Shown here piece by piece: positions 26,808 through 35,980 of a stretch of 64,000 nucleotides of DNA. The notes under the pieces were generated by a model that was not told the DNA's origin, made no database searches, and saw only the letters and a list, made by a program, of their open reading frames with translations. The position numbers were made by a program, and so were the translations under genes. The stretch spans positions 49,198 to 113,197 of the forward strand of contig UBNQ01000033.1 of assembly GCA_900466875.1 (NCBI GenBank). Reading direction: 5' to 3'. Source of the DNA: Hyphomicrobiales bacterium. Lineage in GTDB: Bacteria; Pseudomonadota; Alphaproteobacteria; Rhizobiales; Rhizobiaceae. Position 1 is the first letter of the stretch. Each line of letters begins with the position of its first letter.

Positions 26808-27031
26808 AGCAACCTCCTTAGAAGGTATTTCCCGGATAAATGTAATATGTCGGCCGCGAAAAGCCAAGATATCACGGCCACCAGGAAAGGCAGCACCTTC
26901 ACTTGGTTGGCGGCGGATGTGTAAAGCGCCGCAGCGATCGGTGCAAAAACGCCAACAGTTAGACAGGATGTCGAGGCCCTGTCCAATGCATTGGCAATGT
27001 ATTTGGTTCGCTCGTTGTGAAGAGTAGACAT
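26804..27031 (-). CDS. 75-residue two-helix membrane protein
   Basis: A 75-residue protein with a polar N terminus (STLHNERTKYIANALDRAS) and two hydrophobic helices (about 24-42 and 46-66), ending in basic KYLLRRLL. Its stop overlaps the start of the 41-residue gene. I recall similar short proteins labelled only as hypothetical or amino-acid-transporter-like in proteobacteria, often next to a gene for a peptide of about 40 residues. The region is richer in A and T than its neighbours. Function unknown. Confidence 0.7.
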   Translation of the reverse strand: MSTLHNERTKYIANALDRASTSCLTVGVFAPIAAALYTSAANQVKVLPFLVAVISWLFAADILHLSGKYLLRRLL

Positions 27032-27112
27032 GATTGAAAAGCCCGCCGGAAAACATGTTCGAGCCTAGCAATTCGACATCGCAAAACACAACCTTAGATT
27101 ACACCGAAATTG

Positions 27113-27997
27113 CTATTCCGCAGCGACTGCTTTCGATTTCGGCCGGATCATCTCCTTGGCCGCCAGCACCGCACCACCGGTGATCAGCACGCAGGCGATG
27201 AGAATACGCCAGCTCGGCTCGGCAAAGCCACTGACGAGCAGGATGAGCGTCGACAGCAGCGGTGCCGCGTAACTCGCGGCGCCGATCACCTGGATATCGC
27301 CGTTCTTGACGCCGTAGTCCCAAGCATAGAACGCTGCTCCCACCGGCAACAGGCCGAGGCCGACGATGGCCATCCACTCCGTCCCGCTTGCCGGCCATAT
27401 GGTCGTCTCCAGCGCGAGATGGCAGACGAGTGACAGAAGTGAGGTCGCAAGGCAGAAACCCGTGACCACATCCGTCGATACCCGGTCGAAACTGCGTGTC
27501 AGAAGCGAATAGCCGGACCATGTGAAGGCGCAGAGCAGCGCAGCGCCATAACCGAGCAGATAGGACTGATCGAAGGACACGCCGTTGCGCGAGACGATCG
27601 CGACCGTGCCGCACAGACCGGCAAGCGCCCCGGCGACATGGTACCAGCGCAGTCTCTCGCCCGGCAGCAGCGCCGAACCGACGACGATCAGCAGTGGCCA
27701 GAGATAGGCGATCAAGCCTGCCTCGACAGCCGGTGCATTCCGAAGCGCGGTGAAATACAGAAAATGATAGCCGAACAGACCGGCAATCCCGATGATCCAG
27801 ACCTTTACGGGCTGTTTCAGCAGCCTGATCCGCTCGGGCCTGAACGCCAGAAGCACCAGCCCCGGAAGGCTGCCGATCGCGAATGTCATCGCATTCATCT
27901 GGAAAGGCGGAACGCTGCCGGAAGCAGCCGTCATCAGCGCCAGCAGCGACCACATCAGAATCGCCGTGAAGCCGATCAAAGTCCCTTTAAGTTTCAA
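27113..27997 (-). CDS. EamA/DMT family transporter, YddG-like
   Basis: A 294-residue transporter with ten predicted membrane helices in two EamA repeats, the drug/metabolite transporter layout. FGYHFLYFTALRNAPAVEAGLIAYLWPLLIV is close to the pattern of the aromatic amino acid exporter YddG. The second repeat holds GVKNGDIQVIGAASYAAPLLSTL. Export of aromatic amino acids is a reasonable guess, not shown by sequence alone. Confidence 0.86.
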   Translation of the reverse strand: MKLKGTLIGFTAILMWSLLALMTAASGSVPPFQMNAMTFAIGSLPGLVLLAFRPERIRLLKQPVKVWIIGIAGLFGYHFLYFTALRNAPAVEAGLIAYLWPLLIVVGSALLPGERLRWYHVAGALAGLCGTVAIVSRNGVSFDQSYLLGYGAALLCAFTWSGYSLLTRSFDRVSTDVVTGFCLATSLLSLVCHLALETTIWPASGTEWMAIVGLGLLPVGAAFYAWDYGVKNGDIQVIGAASYAAPLLSTLILLVSGFAEPSWRILIACVLITGGAVLAAKEMIRPKSKAVAAE

Positions 27998-28052
27998 GCG
28001 AGGCCCCTCTTATGCTTTTTGGGCCTACTCTTCTCGCGCCGGGCCTTGTTCG

Positions 28053-28823
28053 TCAACCGCCGTAACGGGCAGCCGTTATATAGAGCGGTCCCATGCGCGT
28101 CGGGATGCGCGCATAGATGGGGGCATAGACACTCGCCCCGTCAGCCTTGGCAAACCAAACTTCCATCGGGGTCTTCCTCAGATATTCGATGTCGTCACGC
28201 CCCTTGCGGTAACCGGATTTCGGCTCGTAGCGAACGGTACAGACAATGACCTCACCCTTGAAGCCTTTTGTCTCATAGGGCTTGGTGCCCTCCCGTTTGA
28301 GAAGCAGATCCATGCGCGATTCTCCGTCATAGACGGGAACACGGCTAGGGCAGACAGTCGCCCCCTCTGGAAAAATCAGCCCGCTCAACGGATCCAGCAC
28401 CGAGCGTAGATCCTGCGGCGTGACGGGCACCCAGTTCTCCGCCTTGCGGCGCGGCGGCGGCGTGATCGTCGTGTCGGTCACATTGCCGTTGGTGTAGACG
28501 ACGTCGTAGATTCGCGTCCGCTTTCCGAGCTTGTAGACCAGATTGTACCGGTCGGCCTGCAGCCGATCGCCCTCGATCCGCCCGGCCACATTGGTTTCGG
28601 CAGACACTTTCTTGATGACGTTGACGATACCGCCGGACTTGAAGATGCCGTTGATCCTGTAGCCGTCCCCGTCGAACTCACTGGAAAAGGTTGCCGTGCC
28701 GATCGGCAGGATGCCGAGCGTGATCTCGTAATCGGTGACATGTTTATCCGCAGACCACGCCGGCAGGGCGTTTGCGGTCAAGAGCAAAACAACTCCCGCA
28801 AGCGGGCGGATGAATGAAAACAT
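28053..28823 (-). CDS. DUF3108 domain-containing periplasmic protein
   Basis: A 256-residue protein with a signal peptide (LAGVVLLLTANALPAWSA) and a DUF3108 domain: YEITLGILPIGTATFSSEFDGDGY at the N-terminal end of the mature protein, RTRIYDVVYTNGNV in the middle and an acyl-chain-like beta pattern to the end. Function unknown. The start MFSFIRPLAG at 28823 gives the normal signal peptide; an ATG at 28853 would add ten residues. It is divergent from rpmB. Confidence 0.83.
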   Translation of the reverse strand: MFSFIRPLAGVVLLLTANALPAWSADKHVTDYEITLGILPIGTATFSSEFDGDGYRINGIFKSGGIVNVIKKVSAETNVAGRIEGDRLQADRYNLVYKLGKRTRIYDVVYTNGNVTDTTITPPPRRKAENWVPVTPQDLRSVLDPLSGLIFPEGATVCPSRVPVYDGESRMDLLLKREGTKPYETKGFKGEVIVCTVRYEPKSGYRKGRDDIEYLRKTPMEVWFAKADGASVYAPIYARIPTRMGPLYITAARYGG

Positions 28824-28944
28824 GGTTTGCCTGCACCGGTTTGAGAATTCCAAGAATCCGATATAAGAAGCGCATCATGGCAAGAAAATAGCCATGGCTG
28901 CAGTTAGTCGCGGTGTAAAGGCGTACGAAAGCCAAGGTTTTGGC

Positions 28945-28973
28945 TTGACGCGCCGAGCCTCACTGACTATAGA
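28945..28973 (+). promoter_or_regulatory. Sigma-70-type promoter of rpmB
   Basis: TTGACG and TATAGA are separated by exactly 17 bases, a near-consensus housekeeping promoter. Transcription would start near 28980, leaving a leader of about 85 bases before rpmB. Confidence 0.75.
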
Positions 28974-29065
28974 ACCGCAACTTTCCAATCAGGACCAGTT
29001 GGATCGGCGCGCCGGACATTGTCTGGATGACCATCCGATTGCAGAAGAAAACAAAGGTGAATGCC

Positions 29066-29356
29066 ATGTCTCGTGTATGCGAACTGACCGGCAAGGGCGT
29101 AATGACCGGCAACAACGTCAGCCATGCCAACAACCGGACCCGTCGTCGGTTCCTGCCGAACCTGTGCCAGGTCACGCTGATCTCCGACTCTCTCGGCCAG
29201 CGCTTCCGTCTGCGCGTTTCCGCGCACGCTCTCCGCTCGGTTGAACACCGCGGCGGCCTCGACGCCTTCCTGTTGAAGTCCGACGAGAACGACCTGTCGA
29301 TGCGCGCCCGCCTGCTGCGTCGCCAGATCGCCAAGAAGACTGCAGAAGCCGCTTAA
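29066..29356 (+). CDS. rpmB: 50S ribosomal protein L28
   Basis: A 96-residue L28 protein of the large ribosomal subunit. [33 protein letters not shown] is the standard opening and the highly basic rest matches the alphaproteobacterial form, which is longer than the Escherichia coli protein. AAGGTGAA precedes the chosen ATG; an in-frame start at 29027 is unlikely. A strong promoter and a terminator flank it, so it is a single-gene unit. Confidence 0.96.
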   Translation: MSRVCELTGKGVMTGNNVSHANNRTRRRFLPNLCQVTLISDSLGQRFRLRVSAHALRSVEHRGGLDAFLLKSDENDLSMRARLLRRQIAKKTAEAA

Positions 29357-29388
29357 TAGCGCTTCCAAATACTTCACCGGCTTTGGAG

Positions 29389-29424
29389 AAGGCTTGACCG
29401 GATAAGACCGGGCAAGCCTTTTCT
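29389..29424 (+). terminator. Rho-independent terminator after rpmB
   Basis: AAGGCTTG (29389-29396) pairs with CAAGCCTT (29413-29420), with an inner CCGG...CCGG pair, and is followed by TTCT. It ends rpmB transcription before the transporter gene leader. Confidence 0.8.
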
Positions 29425-29442
29425 CTTGGGCCATATCCGCAA

Positions 29443-29472
29443 CTGGTGGCATACCCCAGGATAAAAAAATGC
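29443..29472 (+). promoter_or_regulatory. PreQ1-I riboswitch-like pseudoknot
   Basis: CTGG (29443-29446) pairs with CCAG (29456-29459). The loop GCAT (29449-29452) is perfectly complementary to ATGC at 29469-29472, which is the start codon plus one base. An A-rich bridge GATAAAAAA joins them. This is the H-type pseudoknot shape of preQ1-I riboswitches, including the ACCCCAG 3' strand seen in a known member. The gene behind it is a queuosine-precursor transporter, the expected target. Stem 1 is one pair shorter and loop 1 tighter than the forms I recall. Confidence 0.6.
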
Positions 29473-30110
29473 AAGTCGCACGCTATACCCTTATCTATTC
29501 CCTCGCGATGGCAGCCATTGTCGTTGCCTCCAATATCCTCGTCCAGTTCCACCTGACCGGAACGCTGTGGGGCATCGCGCTCGGCGATATTCTTACTTGG
29601 GGCGCCTTCACCTATCCCGTCGCCTTTCTCGTCACCGACCTTGCGAACCGCCAGTTCGGCCCGGCCATTGCCCGTCGCATCGTATTCGTCGGGTTCGTCG
29701 TCGGTGTCACCCTGTCATTCTGGCTGTCGGAACCGCGCATTGCGATCGCGTCGGGCACGGCCTTCCTGATCGGCCAGCTTCTCGACATCTCGGTCTTCAA
29801 CGAACTGCGCCGCAAGGCGTGGTGGAAGGCACCGCTTGCCGCCTCGATGATCGGTACGGTGATCGACACGGTCCTGTTCTTCTCGCTGGCCTTTGCCCCC
29901 ACCTTCGCCTTCCTTGGCCCGAATTTCGATTTCGCCACGGCATCGGCCCCGATCCTCGGCGTCATGTCCACGGAAGCCCCGCGCTGGATCTCCTGGGCGC
30001 TTGGTGACCTCGTGGTCAAGGTCGTGGTCGGCGTGGTTCTGCTGTTGCCCTATGGCGCATTGATGAACGTGCTGAAGCCTATGCCGCAAACGGCGGCAAA
30101 GACCGCCTGA
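29469..30110 (+). CDS. yhhQ: Queuosine precursor transporter (YhhQ/VUT family)
   Basis: A 213-residue membrane protein with about six helices, of the COG1738 family that imports queuosine precursors such as preQ0 or preQ1. TYPVAFLVTDLANRQFGPAIARRIV and GQLLDISVFNELRRKAWWKAPLAASMIGT are conserved family blocks. An AGGA box lies about 7 bases before the ATG and overlaps a possible riboswitch stem. Together with gluQ at the left end it points to queuosine metabolism in this organism. Confidence 0.9.
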   Translation: MQVARYTLIYSLAMAAIVVASNILVQFHLTGTLWGIALGDILTWGAFTYPVAFLVTDLANRQFGPAIARRIVFVGFVVGVTLSFWLSEPRIAIASGTAFLIGQLLDISVFNELRRKAWWKAPLAASMIGTVIDTVLFFSLAFAPTFAFLGPNFDFATASAPILGVMSTEAPRWISWALGDLVVKVVVGVVLLLPYGALMNVLKPMPQTAAKTA

Positions 30111-30118
30111 TAGACCAG

Positions 30119-30144
30119 AAAGGGAGCCAGCGGCTCCCTTTTTT
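30119..30144. terminator. Bidirectional terminator between yhhQ and the phytase-like gene
   Basis: AAAGGGAGCC (30119-30128) pairs with GGCTCCCTTT after a 3-base loop, followed by T-run on the plus strand and preceded by A-rich sequence. It sits between two convergent genes and can serve both. Confidence 0.85.
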
Positions 30145-31132
30145 ATTGGCTAAGCTTGAACTCCAGCATCACATTGCGCTGGAGAAAAAGACCATTGTCA
30201 TCTGAGACGACAATCAGATGCGGGCTCCCATCCGGCCCTGCCACCACATCGATTCCTTCCATGTTGTCGATCGCATGATCTGAACCGACATCGATCAGCA
30301 CCTCGCCGTCGACCACTGCACCCGGACGGATATCTGCACCCTTGATGCGCCTTATCCTCATGCCCATCCCGCCAATGAAACTGAAGCGGCGCTCCAGAAG
30401 CAGCAGGTCGCCGTCGGCTAAGAAAACACCGTCCGTCGCGTCATAGGGGTCGTGACGAACGACGGTGAACTCTCCCTTGAGCGGTCCGTCAACAATGGCT
30501 GCAAGCAGATTGCCCGCCTCGTCCCGGCTGCTCTCCGCGATCGCCAAAAGCCCACCTCCAAGCGGGCTGGAGGCAGGCGACGCGACCAGCGTTTCAATGC
30601 CGGCGTTGCGCCGAAGCTCATGTCGCGGGATGAGGAAATTTACGGTGCGTGACGGCGTGGACGTTTCGAAACCGGGATCTGGATAGGCATCGACCCTGTG
30701 CTGCTGCTCGAAGCTGACAAAGGCCTCGTCGTCTCGCAGCGCCAGCCCCTCCGCATCTGATGCGGATTTGGAGCCGGCCCGCCCGTTGCGCAGCAGGATC
30801 GGGCTGACGGCAACGTCGGAAAGTCCGGACAGTCTTCCCGACGCATCCCGTGCAATCTGCCCTGTCAGCCACTCGCCCGTATCGAGAACGGATACGAAAT
30901 GCATGCCATCGGGCCGGAAGCGGATGCTGGACAGCGACTGGACGCGGCTGTCATTGGAGCTGAACTCGATACCGCCGACAAATTCCATCGGCCCGAAGAC
31001 CGTCTGATCCGATCCCGGCTTGAATTGCGAGATCGGCTTTGCCGTGATCCGCACCGCATCCTGCGCAAAGGCAACGGCCGGCATCATCGCAAGGACGACA
31101 CCGGCCAGAAGAGCGTGCGACAGCTTTGTCAA
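30143..31132 (-). CDS. Esterase-like activity of phytase family protein
   Basis: A 329-residue exported protein: signal peptide (LLAGVVLAMMPAVAFAQ), then a beta-propeller-like domain with EFVGGIEFSSND, SDAEGLALRDDEAFVSFEQQHRV and DNMEGIDVV, the pattern of the phytase-like esterase family. Its substrate is unknown. I chose a TTG start 4 bases after the cobT stop, because the ATG at 31198 would run back into cobT. The close spacing suggests it is read together with cobST. Confidence 0.82.
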   Translation of the reverse strand: MTKLSHALLAGVVLAMMPAVAFAQDAVRITAKPISQFKPGSDQTVFGPMEFVGGIEFSSNDSRVQSLSSIRFRPDGMHFVSVLDTGEWLTGQIARDASGRLSGLSDVAVSPILLRNGRAGSKSASDAEGLALRDDEAFVSFEQQHRVDAYPDPGFETSTPSRTVNFLIPRHELRRNAGIETLVASPASSPLGGGLLAIAESSRDEAGNLLAAIVDGPLKGEFTVVRHDPYDATDGVFLADGDLLLLERRFSFIGGMGMRIRRIKGADIRPGAVVDGEVLIDVGSDHAIDNMEGIDVVAGPDGSPHLIVVSDDNGLFLQRNVMLEFKLSQ

Positions 31133-31136
31133 TGTG

Positions 31137-33047
31137 TCAGCCGGCCCGGCGCATGCGACCGCCGCGCGCGGAGCGACCACCCGCCGCCTTGTCGGCAAAC
31201 AGTTCCGCCAGCTGCTCGGTCATCGCACCGGCCAGCTCGTCGGCATCGACGATCGTCACGGCATTACGGTAATAACGCGTTACGTCGTGTCCGATACCGA
31301 TCGCCAGCAGCTCCACCGGAGACTTGGTCTCGACCTGCTCGATGACGGCGCGCAGGTGCCGCTCCAGATAATTGCCCGGATTGACCGACAGCGTCGAATC
31401 GTCGACCGGCGCGCCATCCGAGATCATCATCAGGATCTTGCGCTGTTCCGGCCGGTTGATCAGGCGCTGATGTGCCCACATCAAGGCTTCGCCGTCGATG
31501 TTTTCCTTGAGCAGACCCTCGCGCATCATCAGGCCGAGGTTGCGGCGCGAACGACGCCACGGCGCATCGGCAGATTTGTAGATAATGTGGCGCAGGTCGT
31601 TGAGGCGGCCCGGCGAGGCGGGCTTGCCGCTGGCCAGCCAGTTTTCACGCGCCTGACCACCCTTCCATGCCTTGGTGGTGAAGCCCAAAATCTCGACCTT
31701 GACGCCGCAGCGCTCCAGCGTGCGGGCCAAAATGTCGGCGCAGGAGGCGGCGACCGTGATCGGGCGTCCGCGCATCGAGCCTGAATTGTCGATGACGAGA
31801 GTGACGACCGTATCGCGGAACTGCGTGTCGCGCTCCTTCTTGAAGGAAAGCGGCTGCATCGGATCGATGATCAGGCGCACGAGGCGGGCCGGATCGAGAT
31901 AGCCCTCTTCCAGGTCAAAATCCCAGGAGCGGCTCTGCTGTGCCATCAGGCGACGCTGAAGACGGTTGGCCAGACGACCGACGGCGCCCTGCAGATGCGC
32001 CAGCTGCTTGTCGAGGAAAGCGCGCAGCCGGTCGAGTTCCGCTTCGTCGCAAAGCTCCTCAGCCGTGATCTCCTCGTCGAATTCCTCAGTGAAGATGTGG
32101 TAATCCACCTTCTCGTTGAAATCGTCGAATGGGCTGTTCGGACGGCGGGTTTCGCCGGGCGTCTCCGAATGGTCGTCGGCCTCGTCGGACATTTCGTCGT
32201 CCGACATTTCGGCGCCGTCCATCTCGCCTTCATCCATCTCCTCGTCGGCCGCATCGCTCTGCTCTGCGGGCGCGGCGTCGGATCCGGCTTCTTCCTCGAC
32301 CTCTTCGTTCTCGGTCTCGCCGCTGCTCGGCTGATCCTCTTCCGACTGGTTCTCGATCTCTTCCGGCTCGTTTTCGTCGCCGTCCAGATCCTCGGCCATC
32401 TGCATGGAGGACAGCATATGGCGGACGAGCTTTGCAAAAGCCTGCTGGTCTTCGATGACGTTTTTCAGGTTATCGAGATCGGTAGAGGTGTTCTGCTCGA
32501 TGAAGGGACGCCAGAGATCGAGCACCTTGCCGGCGCTTTCAGGCGGCTTCTGGCCGGTCAGCTTTTCGCGCACCAGCATGGCGACAGCCTCACCGATCGG
32601 CGCTTCTTCCTGACGCTGGATGCCCGAAAAATTCGCCTTGGCATATTTCTCTTCCTGCATCGAGTTGAGATTGGCGGCAACGCCTGCCATGCGCAAAGCA
32701 CCGATCGATTCGACGCGCGCCTGCTCGACGGCATCGAAGATCGCCCGCGCATCCGACCCTTGAGGCGAAAGCGTCGCGTGGACATTGCTGTCGTGGCAGG
32801 CGATCCGAAGCGCCATGGAATCGCCGAGACCACGCGTCACGGCAAGTTCATGCGCCGTCGGCCGCTTGGAAATTTCCGGCAGGCGGATACGCTCGCCGGC
32901 CAGTCCCGGACGCTCGTTGGCGAAGGAAACCTCCACCTCCTGGCTACCGGCAATCGACCGCACGCAGCCGGTGATCGCCCGCCGCATCGGCTCGGTATCG
33001 ACCGGACCGGCGGGCTTGCCCCTGGAATTGTCTCCGTGACCTGCCAT
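31137..33047 (-). CDS. cobT: Aerobic cobaltochelatase subunit CobT
   Basis: A 636-residue subunit of the CobNST complex that inserts cobalt into hydrogenobyrinic acid diamide. It has a very acidic middle section (about residues 215-300, rich in Asp, Glu and Ser) and a C-terminal von Willebrand A-like domain with the MIDAS motif DNSGSM. Length and layout match rhizobial CobT. cobS lies just upstream on the same strand, 19 bases away. Confidence 0.96.
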   Translation of the reverse strand: MAGHGDNSRGKPAGPVDTEPMRRAITGCVRSIAGSQEVEVSFANERPGLAGERIRLPEISKRPTAHELAVTRGLGDSMALRIACHDSNVHATLSPQGSDARAIFDAVEQARVESIGALRMAGVAANLNSMQEEKYAKANFSGIQRQEEAPIGEAVAMLVREKLTGQKPPESAGKVLDLWRPFIEQNTSTDLDNLKNVIEDQQAFAKLVRHMLSSMQMAEDLDGDENEPEEIENQSEEDQPSSGETENEEVEEEAGSDAAPAEQSDAADEEMDEGEMDGAEMSDDEMSDEADDHSETPGETRRPNSPFDDFNEKVDYHIFTEEFDEEITAEELCDEAELDRLRAFLDKQLAHLQGAVGRLANRLQRRLMAQQSRSWDFDLEEGYLDPARLVRLIIDPMQPLSFKKERDTQFRDTVVTLVIDNSGSMRGRPITVAASCADILARTLERCGVKVEILGFTTKAWKGGQARENWLASGKPASPGRLNDLRHIIYKSADAPWRRSRRNLGLMMREGLLKENIDGEALMWAHQRLINRPEQRKILMMISDGAPVDDSTLSVNPGNYLERHLRAVIEQVETKSPVELLAIGIGHDVTRYYRNAVTIVDADELAGAMTEQLAELFADKAAGGRSARGGRMRRAG

Positions 33048-33066
33048 CGGCTTGGCTTCCTCTGCC

Positions 33067-34059
33067 TTATGCTCCCAGAACGATGTTGGCTGCGCTTTCC
33101 TTCAGCTCGACGCCGAAGGCGCGCTGGTAATGTTCGGCCACAAGGGTCCGTTCCAGCTCATCGCACTTGTTGAGGAAGGTAATGCGGAATGCGAATGCCA
33201 CGTCACCGAAAATCTCGGCGTTTTCAGCCCAGGTGATGACCGTACGCGGGCTCATCACGGTCGACAGGTCGCCGTTGATGAAGGCCGAACGGGTGAGATC
33301 GGCAACGCGAACCATCTTGGAAACCGTCTCGCGGCCTTCCTTGGTGGCGCCGAACGATTTTACCTTGGCGGCAACGATATCGACTTCCTTCTCATGCGGC
33401 AGATAGTTCAGCGTCGTGACGATCGACCAGCGGTCCATCTGCGCCTGGTTGATCTGCTGCGTGCCGTGATAGAGGCCGGTCGTATCGCCGAGGCCGACCG
33501 TGTTTGCGGTGGCGAAAATGCGGAAGGCGGGGTGAGGACGGATGACACGGCTCTGGTCGAGCAGCGTCAGGCGGCCGGAGCTTTCCAGCACGCGCTGGAT
33601 GACGAACATCACGTCCGGGCGACCGGCATCATATTCGTCGAACACGAGCGCGACATTGTGCTGATAGGCCCAAGGCAGGATGCCGTCCTTGAATTCGGTG
33701 ATCTGCTTGCCGTCCTTGAGCACGATCGCGTCCTTGCCGACGAGATCGATACGGCTGACATGGCTGTCGAGGTTGATACGCACGCACGGCCAGTTGAGGC
33801 GGGCTGCGACCTGCTCGATATGGGTCGATTTGCCCGTACCGTGGAAGCCGGAGACCATCACGCGTCGGTTATGGGCAAAGCCTGCAAGAATGGCGAGCGT
33901 CGTATCGCGATCGAAGAGGTAGTCCGGGTCGAGGTCCGGCACATAGGGGTCGCCGCTGCTGTAGGCCGGAACCCTCAGATCCGTGTCGATGCCGAATACT
34001 TCCCGAACGGAAACGGTGGTGTCGGGGAGGTTTGTAATATCCAAGTCAATCTTGCTCAT
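33067..34059 (-). CDS. cobS: Aerobic cobaltochelatase subunit CobS
   Basis: A 330-residue AAA+ ATPase that forms a ring with CobT and drives cobalt insertion by CobN. Walker A is GFHGTGKST, Walker [12 protein letters not shown], and the sensor region has [22 protein letters not shown]. Of the two adjacent ATG codons the second (34059) is better placed, with GGAG 5 bases away. It belongs to the cobST unit; cobN is not in this window. Confidence 0.96.
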   Translation of the reverse strand: MSKIDLDITNLPDTTVSVREVFGIDTDLRVPAYSSGDPYVPDLDPDYLFDRDTTLAILAGFAHNRRVMVSGFHGTGKSTHIEQVAARLNWPCVRINLDSHVSRIDLVGKDAIVLKDGKQITEFKDGILPWAYQHNVALVFDEYDAGRPDVMFVIQRVLESSGRLTLLDQSRVIRPHPAFRIFATANTVGLGDTTGLYHGTQQINQAQMDRWSIVTTLNYLPHEKEVDIVAAKVKSFGATKEGRETVSKMVRVADLTRSAFINGDLSTVMSPRTVITWAENAEIFGDVAFAFRITFLNKCDELERTLVAEHYQRAFGVELKESAANIVLGA

Positions 34060-34120
34060 CATAACTCCAGGGCACGGGCAACCGCCCGGCCGTCATCCTC
34101 GCTGCCTTGATTTTTGAGGC

Positions 34121-34750
34121 TTAGCAGAAACCCGCCTGCTTCAACAACTGATATGCTTGCACCACGGCACGAAAACGTTCTTCCGACCCGCGGTCGCCGC
34201 CATTGGCATCCGGATGGTGCTTCTTGACGAGTTCCTTGTAGCGGGTCTTGATCTCGGTCGACGTGGCGTTGGCGCCAAGCTCCATCGTATTGAAGGCCTT
34301 GGCCTCCAGCGTCTTCAGCTTGCGCCCCTGCGTTTCGAAACGACCGCCGCCACCGGCGCGCGCCTGCGAGACGAACCCGAACGGATCCTTGAAGCGCTGC
34401 TGCGTATAGGCGGAACCAGATCGTGCCGATGAATGAATCGGGCCGTCCTTGGCATCCTTGTTGACGCCAACCTTCCATGTCGGACGGTGACCGGTGATCG
34501 CTTCCTTCTGGTAGCGTGCGATCTCGCCATCCGACAGGCCGGAGAAATAATTGTAGCCCTTGTTGTATTCCTTCACATGCTCGAAGCAGAAGATGAAGAA
34601 CTGGCCTTCGGCATTTCGTCCGACGGGCGCCTTGTGCACACCCGGCCTGTCGCACCCGTCCCACTGACAGGTTGGCGCTTGCGGCGGGGCATCTTGCTGC
34701 CTTTTCCGGCGCGTCCGGATACGGTCGAAATATTTGGAGTCGAGTTTCAT
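34121..34750 (-). CDS. J domain-containing protein
   Basis: A 209-residue protein with a C-terminal J domain: MELGANATSTEIKTRYKELVKKHHPDANGGDRGSEERFR has the HPD motif that stimulates DnaK. The N-terminal part carries a CxxxxC...C arrangement (CQWDGCDRPG and FIFCFEH) that may bind a metal. The start MKLDSKYFDRIR at 34750 fits relatives better than 34798. It lies upstream of cobS on the same strand in the usual rhizobial order; no direct link with cobalamin is known. Confidence 0.9.
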   Translation of the reverse strand: MKLDSKYFDRIRTRRKRQQDAPPQAPTCQWDGCDRPGVHKAPVGRNAEGQFFIFCFEHVKEYNKGYNYFSGLSDGEIARYQKEAITGHRPTWKVGVNKDAKDGPIHSSARSGSAYTQQRFKDPFGFVSQARAGGGGRFETQGRKLKTLEAKAFNTMELGANATSTEIKTRYKELVKKHHPDANGGDRGSEERFRAVVQAYQLLKQAGFC

Positions 34751-34855
34751 GAGGCACACATTATGGGGCCCAAGATCGGGCCAGACAAGAATTGACAAAG
34801 CGGTTTGTTGCTGGTTTCTGGATCACCCTCTTGCGCCGACCACCGGAGCTTAAAC

Positions 34856-35137
34856 ATGTCTGTCAAATCCCGTATCGAAGCCGCGCTTCGCGATAATCTC
34901 GCACCCGAAAGGCTCGATGTGATCAACGAAAGCCATCAGCATGCCGGCCACCAGCCGGGCATGGATGGGGATGGCGAGAGCCATATGCGGGTGCGTATCG
35001 TCGCAGCAGCCTTCACCGGCATGAGCCGGATCGACCGGCACCGGACGGTAAACGCTCTTTTGAAACCTGAACTGGACGCCGGTCTCCACGCGCTCGCGGT
35101 AGAAGCCGCAGCCCCGGGAGAACCGACACGCTGGTGA
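34856..35137 (+). CDS. bolA: BolA family protein
   Basis: A 93-residue BolA-like protein, which in the family binds monothiol glutaredoxins and iron-sulfur clusters or acts as a regulator. LDVINESHQHAGHQPGMDGDGESHMRVRIV is the characteristic beta-alpha core with the conserved histidines, and the helix ending HALAVEAAAPGE follows. GGAG lies 7 bases before the ATG. It is divergent from the J-protein gene. Confidence 0.92.
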   Translation: MSVKSRIEAALRDNLAPERLDVINESHQHAGHQPGMDGDGESHMRVRIVAAAFTGMSRIDRHRTVNALLKPELDAGLHALAVEAAAPGEPTRW

Positions 35138-35221
35138 TGGGGTATAGATAGGGATTAGTGGGGTGAAGGCCAAGGGCCTGGCATCTGCTTGAAACCAGCG
35201 AGAATTTAGCCCGATAAAAGC

Positions 35222-35980
35222 TTATGCAGCCCTGCGGTAAATTTCCAAGTCGCTGCTCGCAGCAATCACCAGGTCTGCTGAAGACGAAAGTATCTGCCGC
35301 AGTGGCGGATCAGTCCTATCATAATCGGATAGCACGAATGCAGTCCGAGGCCTTTCTACCATCGCAGAGATATCACCGACCTTCATATGCGCAAAAGCCA
35401 CAGACGTTGCCGCAGGCATAACGAATTCAAAAATAGCCACGACATGCGATTGTTCAATGATCGCCGCATCAACCTGCCAAGCCTTGGTTGAACCACGAAA
35501 ATCAACATTGAAGGATGCTTTGTCTCCGAAAGCCTTCGATATCCTCTCGACAAATAACTCTTTGGTTTTTTTGATTTTGAGGTGATCAAGGGCATAAAGC
35601 GTTCGCTCAACCGAAGCCGCCGACGCATTCGCGATTATGGTGACAGCAGCCGGAAGCTGACTTTTGGTTGCCTTCAGTATGAAAAATGACCTCTGATCGT
35701 AGTCGACGCCAAACCTCTTTGCCACATCTCTTGCAATGCGTTGAAACTGGTAAGATCCACCAAACATATCTGCAGAGAGGCTTGCATATCCATCATCCGA
35801 AACGAAGAAGCTGTCTCCATCTTGATCTAAACGAACAACAACATGTGTTCCGTTGGCATAGGTTACGGCAGTTGATACGAATGCAGATGAGCCATCCACT
35901 GTCGCATGCGAAAGAGACCGCGCAACTTCGTCCGCGATATTTTGGAAAGACTCGTTGGTTATAGCAAGCTGCGAGACCAT
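35222..35980 (-). CDS. DUF1828-like protein of unknown function
   Basis: A 252-residue soluble protein. The N-terminal half, with THVVVRLDQDGDSFFVSDDGYASLSADMFG, looks like the DUF1828 domain often found in phage and accessory regions; the C-terminal half (AWQVDAAIIEQSHVVAIFEFV) may correspond to the DUF1829-type partner domain. The gene is visibly more AT-rich and uses rarer codons than its neighbours, so it was probably acquired. Its start overlaps the preceding gene by 22 bases. A host-defence or mobile-element role is possible but unproven. Confidence 0.65.
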   Translation of the reverse strand: MVSQLAITNESFQNIADEVARSLSHATVDGSSAFVSTAVTYANGTHVVVRLDQDGDSFFVSDDGYASLSADMFGGSYQFQRIARDVAKRFGVDYDQRSFFILKATKSQLPAAVTIIANASAASVERTLYALDHLKIKKTKELFVERISKAFGDKASFNVDFRGSTKAWQVDAAIIEQSHVVAIFEFVMPAATSVAFAHMKVGDISAMVERPRTAFVLSDYDRTDPPLRQILSSSADLVIAASSDLEIYRRAA

